DNA of 64,000 bases from Paenibacillus naphthalenovorans (GTDB lineage: Bacteria > Bacillota > Bacilli > Paenibacillales > NBRC-103111): assembly GCF_900099895.1 (NCBI RefSeq), contig NZ_FNDY01000002.1:1-64000 (forward strand), in the 5' to 3' direction. A program made the translations under genes and the position numbers. Below, one piece after another: positions 45,717 to 54,463 of the stretch. A model generated the notes under the pieces. The model was not told the origin of the DNA, searched no databases, and saw only the letters and a program-made list of their open reading frames with translations. The stretch's first letter is position 1. Every line of letters starts with the position of its first letter.

Positions 45717-46115
45717 TCAAGAGCTAATCATATACTTGCCGATGCCGAAAAATAACAGCAAAACATAGCAGGCTCCAAGCAGCAAAAAACCGAGTCGTCC
45801 AAGCGTCCGGACAATTTTGACAAGGTCGATGCGCCCCTTAATCCGGTTCTGCAAATTTCCGAGCAATCCGGCCGCAATTAAAAAAAACAGTATGATCGTC
45901 CACAACAGCATTCCCGATCCGAACAGATTGCGGCTCATATAGGCTACGGAGCCGATTAGGAACAAGGTGGTGATGTCCATGCTGACATAGGTCGCTTTAC
46001 GTTTATTCCGGCCGCAACCGTAATAAACGATCAGCCATGTGATCAAAAAAGCCACGAAGGGGACAAAAGCAATCACCTTGTAAAGCTGATGGAGCCACTC
46101 TAATATTTCGTTCAA
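45717..46115 (-). CDS. DUF3397 membrane protein
   Basis: A 132-residue protein with four hydrophobic helices (about 14-30, 44-62, 70-88 and 105-125) and basic loops. It matches the DUF3397 pattern of Bacillales proteins encoded between panE and bshC. Function unknown. It follows panE by 26 nt, so cotranscription is likely. Confidence 0.72.
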   Translation of the reverse strand: MNEILEWLHQLYKVIAFVPFVAFLITWLIVYYGCGRNKRKATYVSMDITTLFLIGSVAYMSRNLFGSGMLLWTIILFFLIAAGLLGNLQNRIKGRIDLVKIVRTLGRLGFLLLGACYVLLLFFGIGKYMISS

Positions 46116-46141
46116 CCCTCATCACCGACCCTCAAATAAGT

Positions 46142-47137
46142 TCAACGTCTAATCGGCGGCAGGCGTCCTTCCAGCGCTTTCACAAGCCGGTATACGGCAA
46201 GGTGCGTCGGCATGGAAAGGCCGATCGCCTCGGCTTTCTTAAGCAGCCCCCCGTTGATCGCGTCCAGCTCGGTAGGACGGCCTGCAAGCACATCCTGCAG
46301 CATGGAAGACCGATTGGCCGAGGTTCTTCGGCATACCTCGAGCAATTGTTCCCATAGATCCGGTTCCAGCTCGATATGAAGCGCCGCTGCCAAAGCGGTT
46401 CCTTCATCGAATAAAGCACGCATCAGCTGCTGCGCTTGCGGCAGCCCCGGCAGTTCTCCATTGGTCACTTGCAATATGGCTGTCAGCGGGTTGATGATGG
46501 AATTCACGAGAAGTTTGTGCCAAATTCGGCTAGTGATGTTTTTCGACAGAAAAGCCTCGAATCCTGCAACCTCCAGCAGCTTTACCCATTTTTTTTGCGC
46601 ATCCTCAGCACCTTCATTGTAATGAGGAGAAGCGCTCCCGATCCAGGTGCGTCCTCGGCCGGTATGCTCCGCTTCCGTTTCCGAATGCTTCAAAGCGGCT
46701 TCGGTCGTTACGGCAAGCAGGATCCGCTTTGCAGGAATGAATTTTTCAAGCGTTTCCACGTGGCCGATTCCGTTCTGCAGACAAATCACCCAGGAATGAG
46801 GGCCCATTCTTTGTTGTACCGTATAAGCCAAGTCCATTGTTATCGCCGTTTGCTTCACTGCGAGCACAATCCAATGCGTACAGCCCTCCCAAGCTGCTTT
46901 GCTGCAATCCTCTTCGTTCATTAAACTGATCTTGGGAAAGATCTTTACCATTTTTTTCGATCCATCCGGCCAAGCGCCGGCTTCGGTTAAAGAAACCCCT
47001 TCAGACATCAAGAGATGCTTTTGCTCCGCTCGTCGAACTACAAGTTCCATATTGGGAACGGCGCTTGCAAGCTTAACAGCAAAGAGCATACCCAGCGCCC
47101 CTGCCCCGATGACCGTGATCCGGTTCACATCTTTCAC
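46142..47137 (-). CDS. panE: 2-dehydropantoate 2-reductase
   Basis: NADPH-dependent ketopantoate reductase of pantothenate and CoA synthesis. The 331 residues have the dinucleotide motif GAGALG near residue 10. Conserved segments are VLAVKQTAITM, LQNGIGHVETLEKF and the catalytic-region NITSRIWHKLLVNSIINPLTA. The matching gene in B. subtilis (ylbQ) is also upstream of bshC. GTG at 47137 is listed; GTG three codons later (47128) is better spaced from AAGGA. Confidence 0.88.
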   Translation of the reverse strand: MKDVNRITVIGAGALGMLFAVKLASAVPNMELVVRRAEQKHLLMSEGVSLTEAGAWPDGSKKMVKIFPKISLMNEEDCSKAAWEGCTHWIVLAVKQTAITMDLAYTVQQRMGPHSWVICLQNGIGHVETLEKFIPAKRILLAVTTEAALKHSETEAEHTGRGRTWIGSASPHYNEGAEDAQKKWVKLLEVAGFEAFLSKNITSRIWHKLLVNSIINPLTAILQVTNGELPGLPQAQQLMRALFDEGTALAAALHIELEPDLWEQLLEVCRRTSANRSSMLQDVLAGRPTELDAINGGLLKKAEAIGLSMPTHLAVYRLVKALEGRLPPIRR

Positions 47138-47197
47138 ATCCTTTTATTGTAAACGGCTATCTGAACTCTATCATAACAAAAAAAACGGAAGCCGTAA

Positions 47198-47233
47198 CAA
47201 AAAAACCCCCAAACGCTGAAAACGTCCAGGGGG
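47198..47233 (-). terminator. Terminator after the RsfA-like gene
   Basis: On the minus strand CCCCC...GGGGG with an inner ACG/CGT stem is followed by TTTTTTTG. It separates the regulator gene from panE. Confidence 0.88.
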
Positions 47234-47277
47234 ATGCTTATGTAGGAATTGTCGGATATGCGGTCTCTTCGCCGGAC

Positions 47278-47928
47278 TTATTCAATCCGTTCGAGATTTC
47301 CGTTCTCATCCATTTTAAAACGCGCCTTGATCTCCTCTTCTTCCTCCGTGAGAAAAGCCAGCTTCCTCGCTCGGTCCATGATTTGAATCAAAGCTTTATA
47401 ATCGTCATTGACCACACGATAATCGGTGGAAACATCGCTGACCTTCCTGCTTAGCTCGTCATTGATCGTACGAAGCCGCTCCAGCTCATCCTGCTTCTCA
47501 TTCACTTCTTTTTCCAGCTGCCGCACATGGCGGACCATTTCTTGATAGCTTCCTTTCCACTGCCGCAAAAACCGGATCACCGCGTCGATGGACAGCTCTT
47601 CTACGATGCCGTCGCTGCGGACGGAGCCTCCTTCCACTAAAGGACCTGCGATAGCGCCGCCCGCCACGGTAGCAAATGAGCCCGTATGCTTTCTTTGCTG
47701 GTTGCGTTTTTGCCGCTGTGCCTTGGCGATTTGGATCGCCGCTTCGTATTTTTTTCTGACAAAGCTATTCCAACGGAAGCCGCAGGCTGCCGCGGTTCTA
47801 CCGATCTTCTCACCAACTTCTTCGAAAGCGGAGAGCTGAGTGCTGCCCTCCCGGATATGCCTTAACGTCACCTCCGCCAATATTAAATCGTCTTCCTCGC
47901 TCCATGCATCTTGTCTGATTGCAGTCAT
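47278..47928 (-). CDS. RsfA-family prespore transcription factor (YlbO-like)
   Basis: Myb/SANT-like DNA-binding protein; family members modulate the sigma-F regulon in the forespore. The 216 residues begin MTAIRQDAWSEEDDLILAE. The helix-turn-helix region (about 1-60) ends in AACGFRWNSFVRKKY. A low-complexity Ala/Gly linker, a coiled coil (about 115-175) and an acidic tail follow. The ATG at 47928 follows AGGAGG. B. subtilis ylbO is in the same neighbourhood of panE. No convincing sigma-F promoter was found. Confidence 0.82.
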   Translation of the reverse strand: MTAIRQDAWSEEDDLILAEVTLRHIREGSTQLSAFEEVGEKIGRTAAACGFRWNSFVRKKYEAAIQIAKAQRQKRNQQRKHTGSFATVAGGAIAGPLVEGGSVRSDGIVEELSIDAVIRFLRQWKGSYQEMVRHVRQLEKEVNEKQDELERLRTINDELSRKVSDVSTDYRVVNDDYKALIQIMDRARKLAFLTEEEEEIKARFKMDENGNLERIE

Positions 47929-48148
47929 CAAAGCCGTCCTCCTAACCACTATAGGTTCATCCACATCTATGATAGGCAGTGCATGAAATATTGCGTTACT
48001 TTATCTCTATGCCCATGGTAGAGTTCATAGAATACTTTTCTAGTAATTTGTATTGCCATTTTTACAGGAGGTCATACATCATTTTATTCAAAAATGGGGA
48101 TGATATTTATCAAGCGGGCATAAATTGACTTAATTTCGTCACCGTTTG

Positions 48149-48181
48149 GACGTTTACACGTCAATCCGGTTTCGCTATAAT
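48149..48181 (+). promoter_or_regulatory. Sigma-A promoter of the DUF2626 gene with palindrome over the -35
   Basis: TTTACA (48153-48158) and TATAAT (48176-48181) are 17 bp apart. The perfect inverted repeat GACGT-TTAC-ACGTC (48149-48162) covers the -35, a typical operator position. The rest of the 310-nt gap back to the RsfA-like gene (47929-48238) shows nothing else recognisable. Confidence 0.7.
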
Positions 48182-48238
48182 GTTGAGTAGTAACGTAAAA
48201 AATGCAACGTATTGTGATGGAAGAGAGGGGGCTGCAGA

Positions 48239-48469
48239 ATGGATCGCATGTTTCGTGTTCTCGGTTTTTGGACGCTTGTCATCGGACTAGCCGCGCTGGC
48301 CGGGGAGATGATTCCGTTCGCTATGATCTTTTTCGCCCAAACGGCGATTTTCGTACTGTTAGGATACATGAAATTGTCCGAACGTGCCTACATATTGATT
48401 TTTTGGGGGTACATGATTCTTTCGTTTACCGGATTTACGTACTGGTCATTCTTCAAAATGTCCGTATAA
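48239..48469 (+). CDS. DUF2626 small membrane protein (YqgY-like)
   Basis: A 76-residue protein with two to three hydrophobic helices, starting MDRMFRVLGFWTLVIGL, the typical N-terminus of the DUF2626/YqgY family of Bacillales. Function unknown. The ATG follows an AGAGGGGG site. A good sigma-A promoter precedes it and a terminator follows, so it is a single-gene unit. Confidence 0.82.
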   Translation: MDRMFRVLGFWTLVIGLAALAGEMIPFAMIFFAQTAIFVLLGYMKLSERAYILIFWGYMILSFTGFTYWSFFKMSV

Positions 48470-48502
48470 TCCTGAAACGAAACCGCTATCGCATAACGCT
48501 AA

Positions 48503-48540
48503 AGGTGAACCGTTTTTTACTGCGGTTCACCTTTTTTTTT
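48503..48540. terminator. Bidirectional terminator, DUF2626 gene / methyltransferase gene
   Basis: AGGTGAACCG (48503-48512) pairs with CGGTTCACCT (48523-48532), followed by nine T on the plus strand. The stop codon of the minus-strand methyltransferase lies inside it. Confidence 0.9.
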
Positions 48541-49645
48541 GGATCAGCACCTTAAACAGCTCGCTCATTTGATCGCTGATCAGCAGTTGTCGTATGGCGC
48601 GGTTTCGCTTGGCTGCCGGAGAGAACGGATCGGCGGCATCGTGCGGCTGCAGCCTGTTCAATAATCCGTTTTCCACCAAAAATTGCTTTTGGGTCATCAA
48701 CTGGAATTGATTTAGGCCGCACTCCCGCCCTGCATCGATCAGCATACTGAAATTAACATGAGAGGTCATATCCTGCTCGCCCGGATACAACAAAGGCAGA
48801 TCATAAGCCTGATGCTTCCGGTAGCACAGGAACGTTCCATTCATGCGATGCGGGGCATAAAGCTCTTCCCGGACATCTCCGTAATCGATCGTAATCAGCT
48901 CGGCCCGTTCTCCCAAGCCCGCGGCTACGTTTTTGAGCCACCGTACGGACGCAAGTCCCGCCTCAAACCTTTGTCCTTCCCGCATAGGCATCTGTTCTTT
49001 GGAGATAAAATCCAGCAGCCCTTGGTCCGTCACGGGCATCTCCCGTTCTACCAGCGTCTGTTCCCGATCGTCCCACGCTACGAAGGTTTCCATCCAACCG
49101 TCTTTCCGATATGTAATGCGATGCACCGGCAGGGCATCCGGGAGCTCATTGGAAAACACAACGCAATCCTTCCAAGGACCTTCCTCCACCCACTCGTCTT
49201 CCATCAGCCAGCGCACCTTCTCTATATGCGGCGCCAGCGTCTCAGCCTGAAGCCTCCGGTGATAGGCACTCGCCTCTATGCTGATATACTGAAGCCTGTC
49301 GTACAGATCCGGAGAAGACAGCTGAAGGGCGTTGAGCAGATGCAGCGCCAGCATGCCCCGGCCTCCGCCCCACTCGGTCAGGCAGATCGGTCCCGATTGA
49401 CCGGACGCTCTTCGGCTCACATATTGCGCCAATACCTCCCCCAGCAGCGTACCTACAGAAGCTGCGGTATAGAAATCACCGTCTCTTCCGATTTTTGTCC
49501 TCTCTTTCATATAGTAGCCGTAATCCGGATGATATAGACACAAGTCCATGTATTCAAAAAACGAGATGGCCCGCTCCTTGCGTTTCTCCATACGTTCGCG
49601 GATGATCGCCAGAAGCTCGCGGCCTCCTGATGGTTCCATATGCAT
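48527..49645 (-). CDS. MidA/NDUFAF7-family SAM-dependent methyltransferase
   Basis: DUF185 methyltransferase; the mitochondrial relative methylates an arginine of complex I, but bacterial targets are unknown. The 372 residues have ISFFEYMDLCLYHPDYGYY, the SAM-binding loop TEWGGGRGMLALHLL, and SNELPDALPVHR, all typical of the family. Starts at ATG 49645 or 49639 both follow GGAGGG. The GTG at 49663 lies upstream of the ribosome site and is unlikely. Confidence 0.87.
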   Translation of the reverse strand: MHMEPSGGRELLAIIRERMEKRKERAISFFEYMDLCLYHPDYGYYMKERTKIGRDGDFYTAASVGTLLGEVLAQYVSRRASGQSGPICLTEWGGGRGMLALHLLNALQLSSPDLYDRLQYISIEASAYHRRLQAETLAPHIEKVRWLMEDEWVEEGPWKDCVVFSNELPDALPVHRITYRKDGWMETFVAWDDREQTLVEREMPVTDQGLLDFISKEQMPMREGQRFEAGLASVRWLKNVAAGLGERAELITIDYGDVREELYAPHRMNGTFLCYRKHQAYDLPLLYPGEQDMTSHVNFSMLIDAGRECGLNQFQLMTQKQFLVENGLLNRLQPHDAADPFSPAAKRNRAIRQLLISDQMSELFKVLIQKKR

Positions 49646-49736
49646 ATGCCCTCCAAGTATCACGCGATTTTAATTACAGACAAAGCATCTCCTGCCCGAT
49701 ATGATGAATGAAGACGACAATGGAAGGAGCGCAACC

Positions 49737-50444
49737 TTGCTGATTACTCGAAAAATGTTACCTTTACTGCTTTTATGCTGTATCCTTGTCCTTGCCGCCG
49801 GATGCACGGATCATGAACAGCTGAAGCAAGATCTGCTGCAGGCCGCAGCCAAGCAAAAACAGGTACAGAGCTACCGATTCTCCAGCCAGGCCAACCTCGA
49901 CCCCTCCCTCTTTCAGGGAGCGCAGCCAATGACAGCCGCAATGCTAGCTTTGTTTAAGGAAAGCACAATTCAATATGAAGGGATGGTCTCGCTCCCGGAA
50001 CCGGTCCGAATGGAAGCGACATTCACCCTGACGCCAAAGGGCGCAGTATCGCCGATTGTACTGCCGGTCCTTCTTAAAGATAACAAAATGTACCTGCACT
50101 TGCCAGCGATCAGTCCAACGGATGAATATATTATGCTCCCGCTTGAGAATGCTCAGAGCCTATGGAATGCCGATCGCGGGCTTGCTTCCGGCATCTTTGC
50201 AGAGCAATGGAGTCCGGCCGCGCCCTCTTCCGTAAGCACCGTGATCGATGAACAGGGCTTTATCCGTGAGCAATCCGGCAAGCTGAGCTTTACGGATAAA
50301 AAGAGCTGCAAAGCGGTGAGCGTGATCGAATGGACACAACAGATAGACGATGTGAACCAGACGCCGAATTTTACCAAAGAAGAGCCGAAACAGGTGAAGA
50401 GTCACCAGGATATCCTTCGGCTTCTCCCCGCGGCGCCCAAATGA
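49737..50444 (+). CDS. Uncharacterised lipoprotein
   Basis: A 235-residue secreted lipoprotein with lipobox LAAGC (Cys23). The mature part begins with a helix (HEQLKQDLLQAAAKQKQVQSYRF). Alternating beta-strand-like segments follow, which recall LolA/LppX-type or DUF6612 lipoproteins; that likeness is only by pattern. The start is TTG at 49737, 7 nt after AAGGAG. The longer frame from 49701 has no ribosome site. No partner is evident. Confidence 0.75.
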   Translation: MLITRKMLPLLLLCCILVLAAGCTDHEQLKQDLLQAAAKQKQVQSYRFSSQANLDPSLFQGAQPMTAAMLALFKESTIQYEGMVSLPEPVRMEATFTLTPKGAVSPIVLPVLLKDNKMYLHLPAISPTDEYIMLPLENAQSLWNADRGLASGIFAEQWSPAAPSSVSTVIDEQGFIREQSGKLSFTDKKSCKAVSVIEWTQQIDDVNQTPNFTKEEPKQVKSHQDILRLLPAAPK

Positions 50445-50493
50445 TAATATCTTTCCGCTGCTTTTCGCCGATTTCCGTGTCAAAGCCATTTTT

Positions 50494-50523
50494 TTGTCAT
50501 CATTTTCCCATTCGTATGATAAT
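50494..50523 (+). promoter_or_regulatory. Candidate sigma-A promoter of the coiled-coil protein gene
   Basis: TTGTCA (50494-50499) and GATAAT (50518-50523) are 18 bp apart, about 30 nt before the gene start. Confidence 0.6.
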
Positions 50524-50554
50524 CTTTAGGTGAGAGGATGGGAGGGAAACTCGG

Positions 50555-51670
50555 GTGACATCGCCATTAAGACAATTAAGACGAGCCATCACTGGTTTTA
50601 TTCTGGTTGGCTGGTGCGTTCTTGGCTTGGAATTCCCAATCGCGAAGGCCGAAACGATTCAGGAAAACAAAGAATTGCTGCAAAAAGGTCTGACGATCTA
50701 CGAGATCGACCAGGAGCTCATGCGCATAACGGAGCAAGAGGCAAAGCTGCAGGAGGAGCTCAAGACCGCCGAAGAACAGCTTAAGCTGGCCGAAGCGTCG
50801 TCGGCCGAGGCGAGGGCCCACGCGGCCAAGGTCATTCGCGCTTATTACATGGGAGACCGGGATTCGCTTTGGGCTTTGCTGTTTACGATCCGCAGCTTCT
50901 CCGAAGCGCTGGCCTCGTTGGACTACCTGCAAATGATTCTAAAAAACGATCAGCAAGCGCTCAGGCGTCACACCGAGACCTGGCGGCAGTTAACGGAAGT
51001 GAAAGACAGGCTGACCAAGGCGCAAACCGGACTGCGGCAAACCAAATCGAATTATCAGGAGCAGCGGACGCGTCTTGCGGCTTTGCAGCAGGAAGTGGAC
51101 GATACCCTGGCAGAAAATAAAGAAACAGCTGTTCAGCTTCAGCAGCAGATGCTGGAACTAAACCGCTTATGGCATGACAAGGGTGTGCCGATGCTCAGAA
51201 CCTACTTTCAGGCGCTGGGGGATGCGTTGGAGCAGCTGCCTGAACTGGTGACCTCCGGGTCAGGCTCGGGCAATAATTTGATCATGAATGGATTTAACTA
51301 TACTTTTCAGATGTCCGACCGGGAGCTGAACGACTATTTAAGGCAAAAACACGAGCTGTTCACGGATATGACGTTCCGGTTCGCGCCTGACAAGATGACG
51401 GCTGCCGGAAGCCGGGACGGCATCTCCGTGCAGATGTCCGGCAGCTACGAGCTGGCTTCCAGGGACGATCGCCGAAATGGAGCGTTTTTGCGTTTTCGGA
51501 TTACAGAGCTGCAGTTCAACGGCTATATGCTGCCCTCCACGACGATCGATGCCTTGGAGAAAGACTTCGATTTGGGACTTTATCCGCAAAACATCGCATC
51601 GTTTCTCCAAGTGACAGGGGTGAAAATCGAGGAAGGAAAGCTTAGCATCATGCTGAAGCTGGCCTTGTAA
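50555..51670 (+). CDS. Secreted coiled-coil protein with PcsB-like N-terminus
   Basis: The 371 residues start with a signal peptide (about 1-32, cleavage near AKA). A long coiled coil follows (about 36-215), with the RAYYMGDRDSLWALLFTIRSFSEAL pattern seen in PcsB/YwbN-type peptidoglycan hydrolase regulators. The C-terminal 145 residues carry no NlpC, CHAP or M23 catalytic motif. They show alternating strands (FTDMTFRFAPDKM, ISVQMSGSYEL, FLRFRITELQFNGY) reminiscent of DUF2140/DUF2993 lipid-binding folds. The GTG start follows GGGAGGG. Function unknown; a wall or lipid role is an inference. Confidence 0.75.
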   Translation: MTSPLRQLRRAITGFILVGWCVLGLEFPIAKAETIQENKELLQKGLTIYEIDQELMRITEQEAKLQEELKTAEEQLKLAEASSAEARAHAAKVIRAYYMGDRDSLWALLFTIRSFSEALASLDYLQMILKNDQQALRRHTETWRQLTEVKDRLTKAQTGLRQTKSNYQEQRTRLAALQQEVDDTLAENKETAVQLQQQMLELNRLWHDKGVPMLRTYFQALGDALEQLPELVTSGSGSGNNLIMNGFNYTFQMSDRELNDYLRQKHELFTDMTFRFAPDKMTAAGSRDGISVQMSGSYELASRDDRRNGAFLRFRITELQFNGYMLPSTTIDALEKDFDLGLYPQNIASFLQVTGVKIEEGKLSIMLKLAL

Positions 51671-51700
51671 CGCAAAGGTTGCACCGGCCGGCTTTTTTTG
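51657..51700 (+). terminator. Terminator overlapping the coiled-coil gene stop codon
   Basis: AGCTGGCC (51657-51664, inside the last codons) pairs with GGCCGGCT (51686-51693, one G-U), with an inner TGTAAC/GTTGCA stem, then seven T. Confidence 0.75.
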
Positions 51701-51748
51701 TTCATAATAGTGAAATAAGAAACAAACGGAAAGAGAGGAACGGCAGGT

Positions 51749-52270
51749 ATGACAGGATTACAAATGAAATTCGGTTTGGCTATGGACCTGCCTGAGGACA
51801 AGCGGGCGGGTTACTACGCACAAATTGTAAAAGCGCTGGCCGGTAAAGCAAGCCTATTCGACCGGGATAAGGAGCTTCTGATCTTCTCCACCCCGCAAGA
51901 GCGCGAGCAGGCCAAACCGATTATGAACCAGTATTCCGTACCCTGCGAGGAGTTCGATTTGCTGCTGCTGCCTTCAACGGTGCGAATGAGCCCTTCTTTT
52001 GAGGATTACGGTTTTATCACTCGGCTGGAGAACGCTTATCTCTACGCCGATATGGCCGTCGTATGTAAGCTGAATAAGCCGGAAGAGCCGTCCAGCCGCG
52101 CTTATGAGCCGGAACAAGCGGCTGCGCAGCTTGAAGAACACCTGCTGGCGTATTGGAGCTCGGATGATGACGGCGCCGCGGTTTACACCCTGGAGAAGCA
52201 GCACGCCGAACTGGCCGAAGGCATTGCCCGTGCCTACGGCTGCAGCGTCGAATGGATCTGCGGTCCGTAA
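51749..52270 (+). CDS. Hypothetical protein, 173 aa
   Basis: I do not recognise this family. The protein is soluble, with no signal peptide or membrane segment. It is acidic and rich in Glu, Ala and Tyr, with predicted mixed helix and strand. Two cysteines occur near residues 70 and 93 and two near the C-terminus (GCSVEWICGP). The ATG follows AGAGAGGAA at good spacing and codon use looks like its neighbours. It stands alone between two terminator-like hairpins. Confidence 0.7.
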   Translation: MTGLQMKFGLAMDLPEDKRAGYYAQIVKALAGKASLFDRDKELLIFSTPQEREQAKPIMNQYSVPCEEFDLLLLPSTVRMSPSFEDYGFITRLENAYLYADMAVVCKLNKPEEPSSRAYEPEQAAAQLEEHLLAYWSSDDDGAAVYTLEKQHAELAEGIARAYGCSVEWICGP

Positions 52271-52384
52271 GAAAAGCTTCTGAGCGAAGCCCCTTTGCTG
52301 AAGGAAACCGGTCATAACCTGATAGGCAGCTTTGTTTTGGGAAAAGGAAGGTTTAGGCTCCGCATGAATCTCGTATCATAACAA

Positions 52385-52424
52385 CATCGGCCGCAGGACG
52401 ATAAGAATATCGCTGCGGCCGATG
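52385..52424. terminator. Long GC-rich hairpin between the hypothetical gene and ylaK
   Basis: CATCGGCCGCAG (52385-52396) pairs with CTGCGGCCGATG (52413-52424), and an inner CGATA/TATCG extends the stem to 17 bp with a 2-nt bulge and a tetraloop. The minus-strand tail TTGTTATG is modestly T-rich, so it may end the ylaK transcript. The gap 52271-52491 holds nothing else recognised. Confidence 0.6.
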
Positions 52425-52491
52425 GGTATGGGAACTGCCTTTGCGCTGCCTATAGGGTTGAACCGGATGCGAAGCTTTCCCCCGCTTTTCT

Positions 52492-53826
52492 TTACAGCAA
52501 ATCCGCTGCAAGCTGCGCCAGATGGGAGCGTTCGCCCCGCTCCAGCATAATATGCCCGCTGATGCTCTGATCTTTAAAACGTTCCACGACATACGTAAGT
52601 CCGTTGCTGGAGGCATCGAGATAAGGATGATCGATTTGTTCGGGGTCCCCGAGAAGAACGATTTTGCTGCCTTCCCCAACGCGGGAGACGATGGTTTTGA
52701 CCTCATGCTTGGATAAATTCTGCGCCTCATCGATAATGATGAATTGGCCCGGTATCGACCGCCCGCGGATGTAAGTCAAGGCTTCAACTTGAATACTTCC
52801 GAGCCCGGCCAATATTTTATCGATATCTCCCGGCTTTTTCGTATCGAACAAATATTCCAGATTATCGTAAATCGGCTGCATCCAGGGGCGCAGCTTCTCT
52901 TCCTTCTCACCCGGCAAAAAACCGATGTCCTTGCCCATAGGAACGACGGGACGGGCGATCAGAAGCTTCTTGTACTTCCTTTCGTCTTCCACCTTCATCA
53001 AGCCCGCTGCAAGCGTCAAAAGCGTCTTTCCCGTACCGGCCTTGCCTGTCAAAGTAACCAAAGGAACCTCATCATTGAGCAGCAGTTCCAGAGCCATCCG
53101 CTGCTGGGCGTTTCTTGCCGCAATGCCCCAGATCGGGTCGTTGCTCAAAAAGAGCGGCTCGAGCTTCTTGCCATCCGCATTCACCTTCAGCAGAGCCGAT
53201 TTGCTGGTCCCCATTTCATCTTTTAGAATGACGAACTCGTGAGGATGCAGCCGGTAAGTCAAGTTTAAAGAGCTGACGCTCAGCTGGCGGTACGTATAAA
53301 ATTCATCGATAACGGATGGATGCACACGAACGGTAAGATACCCGGTATAAATATCATCAGCCACATTCACAATCCGGTCCGACAAATAATCCTGCGCCGT
53401 AATGCCCAGGACGTCGGCTTTAATCCGGACCAGCACGTCTTTGCTGACCAGAATAACCGGCTTCGGTTCGGGCTTCTCATTTTCCTCCAAATGATAATTC
53501 AGCGCAACGGCCAGAATTCGGTTATCGCTGGTCGCATCCGCAAATACTTCCTGCAGCCTCGCAAAGCTTCTGTGATTGAGTTCCACCTTCAAGCTTCCGC
53601 CGCTCTCAAGGTCAATGCCTTCAAATAGTCTTCCGCTGCTCCGCAAGCCGTCCAGCATCCGGGAGATCTGGCGTGCATTTCGCCCCAGTTCGTCTGCGTT
53701 TCGCTTTTTGGAATCGATCTCCTCCAGCACTACCGCCGGAATAATCACCTCATTATCCTCAAAAGCATATACGGCATTTGGATCATGCAGCAAAACGTTG
53801 GTATCCAGCACATAAATTTTTTTCAC
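52492..53826 (-). CDS. ylaK: PIN-PhoH2 family ATPase/RNase (YlaK-like)
   Basis: Two-domain protein of 444 residues: an N-terminal PIN ribonuclease domain (about 1-130, VLDTNVLLHDP with the acidic residues) and a C-terminal PhoH ATPase. The ATPase has Walker A GKAGTGKT and the IIDEAQN Walker B. PhoH2 proteins are reported to unwind and cleave RNA in an ATP-dependent way. The GTG start at 53826 follows GGGAGGG. The frame stays open 29 codons upstream. Divergent from ylaJ, as those genes are adjacent in B. subtilis. Confidence 0.92.
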   Translation of the reverse strand: MKKIYVLDTNVLLHDPNAVYAFEDNEVIIPAVVLEEIDSKKRNADELGRNARQISRMLDGLRSSGRLFEGIDLESGGSLKVELNHRSFARLQEVFADATSDNRILAVALNYHLEENEKPEPKPVILVSKDVLVRIKADVLGITAQDYLSDRIVNVADDIYTGYLTVRVHPSVIDEFYTYRQLSVSSLNLTYRLHPHEFVILKDEMGTSKSALLKVNADGKKLEPLFLSNDPIWGIAARNAQQRMALELLLNDEVPLVTLTGKAGTGKTLLTLAAGLMKVEDERKYKKLLIARPVVPMGKDIGFLPGEKEEKLRPWMQPIYDNLEYLFDTKKPGDIDKILAGLGSIQVEALTYIRGRSIPGQFIIIDEAQNLSKHEVKTIVSRVGEGSKIVLLGDPEQIDHPYLDASSNGLTYVVERFKDQSISGHIMLERGERSHLAQLAADLL

Positions 53827-53935
53827 CTTGAGTCCCTCCCAGGTTTGGTGTTCGGTAAAAGCTAAATACATAGGAACTAGCCAGTCAGGACAAACTAAAC
53901 CTAAGCAGATCATGAACAGAAAGGAACGAAAACAA

Positions 53936-54457
53936 GTGAGGAAATTTGTTGCGCTTATTATGCTGTTGTCCGCTGTGCTAACAGGTTGTACCCAATCACC
54001 AAAAAATGGAGCAGCCCCTCCTCAAAACGTTGATCCAAACCATCAGGTGCAGGTTAATCAAACGGCTCCTCAAAAGAAAGAGATTACAGATCCCGCGGGC
54101 GTTGCCCAAAGGCTGGAGCAAATCGCCGGCAGTGTGCCGAATGTGGAGAGCGCCAATTGCGTCGTATTCGGCAATACGGCCGTCGTGGGAATCAACGTAC
54201 CGCAAGGTATGGATCGAGCCAAAGTCGGTACGGTCAAGCTGTCTGTCGCAGAAGCTTTAAAGCATGATCCTTATGGGGTGGACGCGCTTGTGACGGCCGA
54301 TATGGATCTGGCCGAACGTTTGCGCCGCGTAAGGGATCATGTCATGAACGGCAGACCGATCAACGGATTTGCGGAAGAAATGGCGGCCATTATCGGAAGA
54401 ATCGTTCCCCAAGTGCCGCGGGATGTGGTTCCGCCACAAACGAACCCGAACCGTTGA
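53936..54457 (+). CDS. ylaJ: YhcN/YlaJ-family sporulation lipoprotein
   Basis: Spore-associated lipoprotein, 173 residues, with lipobox LTGC (Cys18). A Pro/Gln/Asn-rich linker follows, then the YhcN/YlaJ domain (about 60-150, VAQRLEQIAGSVPNVESANCVVFGNTAVVGINV). Members are found in the spore inner membrane and affect germination. GTG at 53936 puts the signal peptide at the N-terminus; the frame is open 36 codons upstream. Confidence 0.85.
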   Translation: MRKFVALIMLLSAVLTGCTQSPKNGAAPPQNVDPNHQVQVNQTAPQKKEITDPAGVAQRLEQIAGSVPNVESANCVVFGNTAVVGINVPQGMDRAKVGTVKLSVAEALKHDPYGVDALVTADMDLAERLRRVRDHVMNGRPINGFAEEMAAIIGRIVPQVPRDVVPPQTNPNR

Positions 54458-54463
54458 TCTGTG

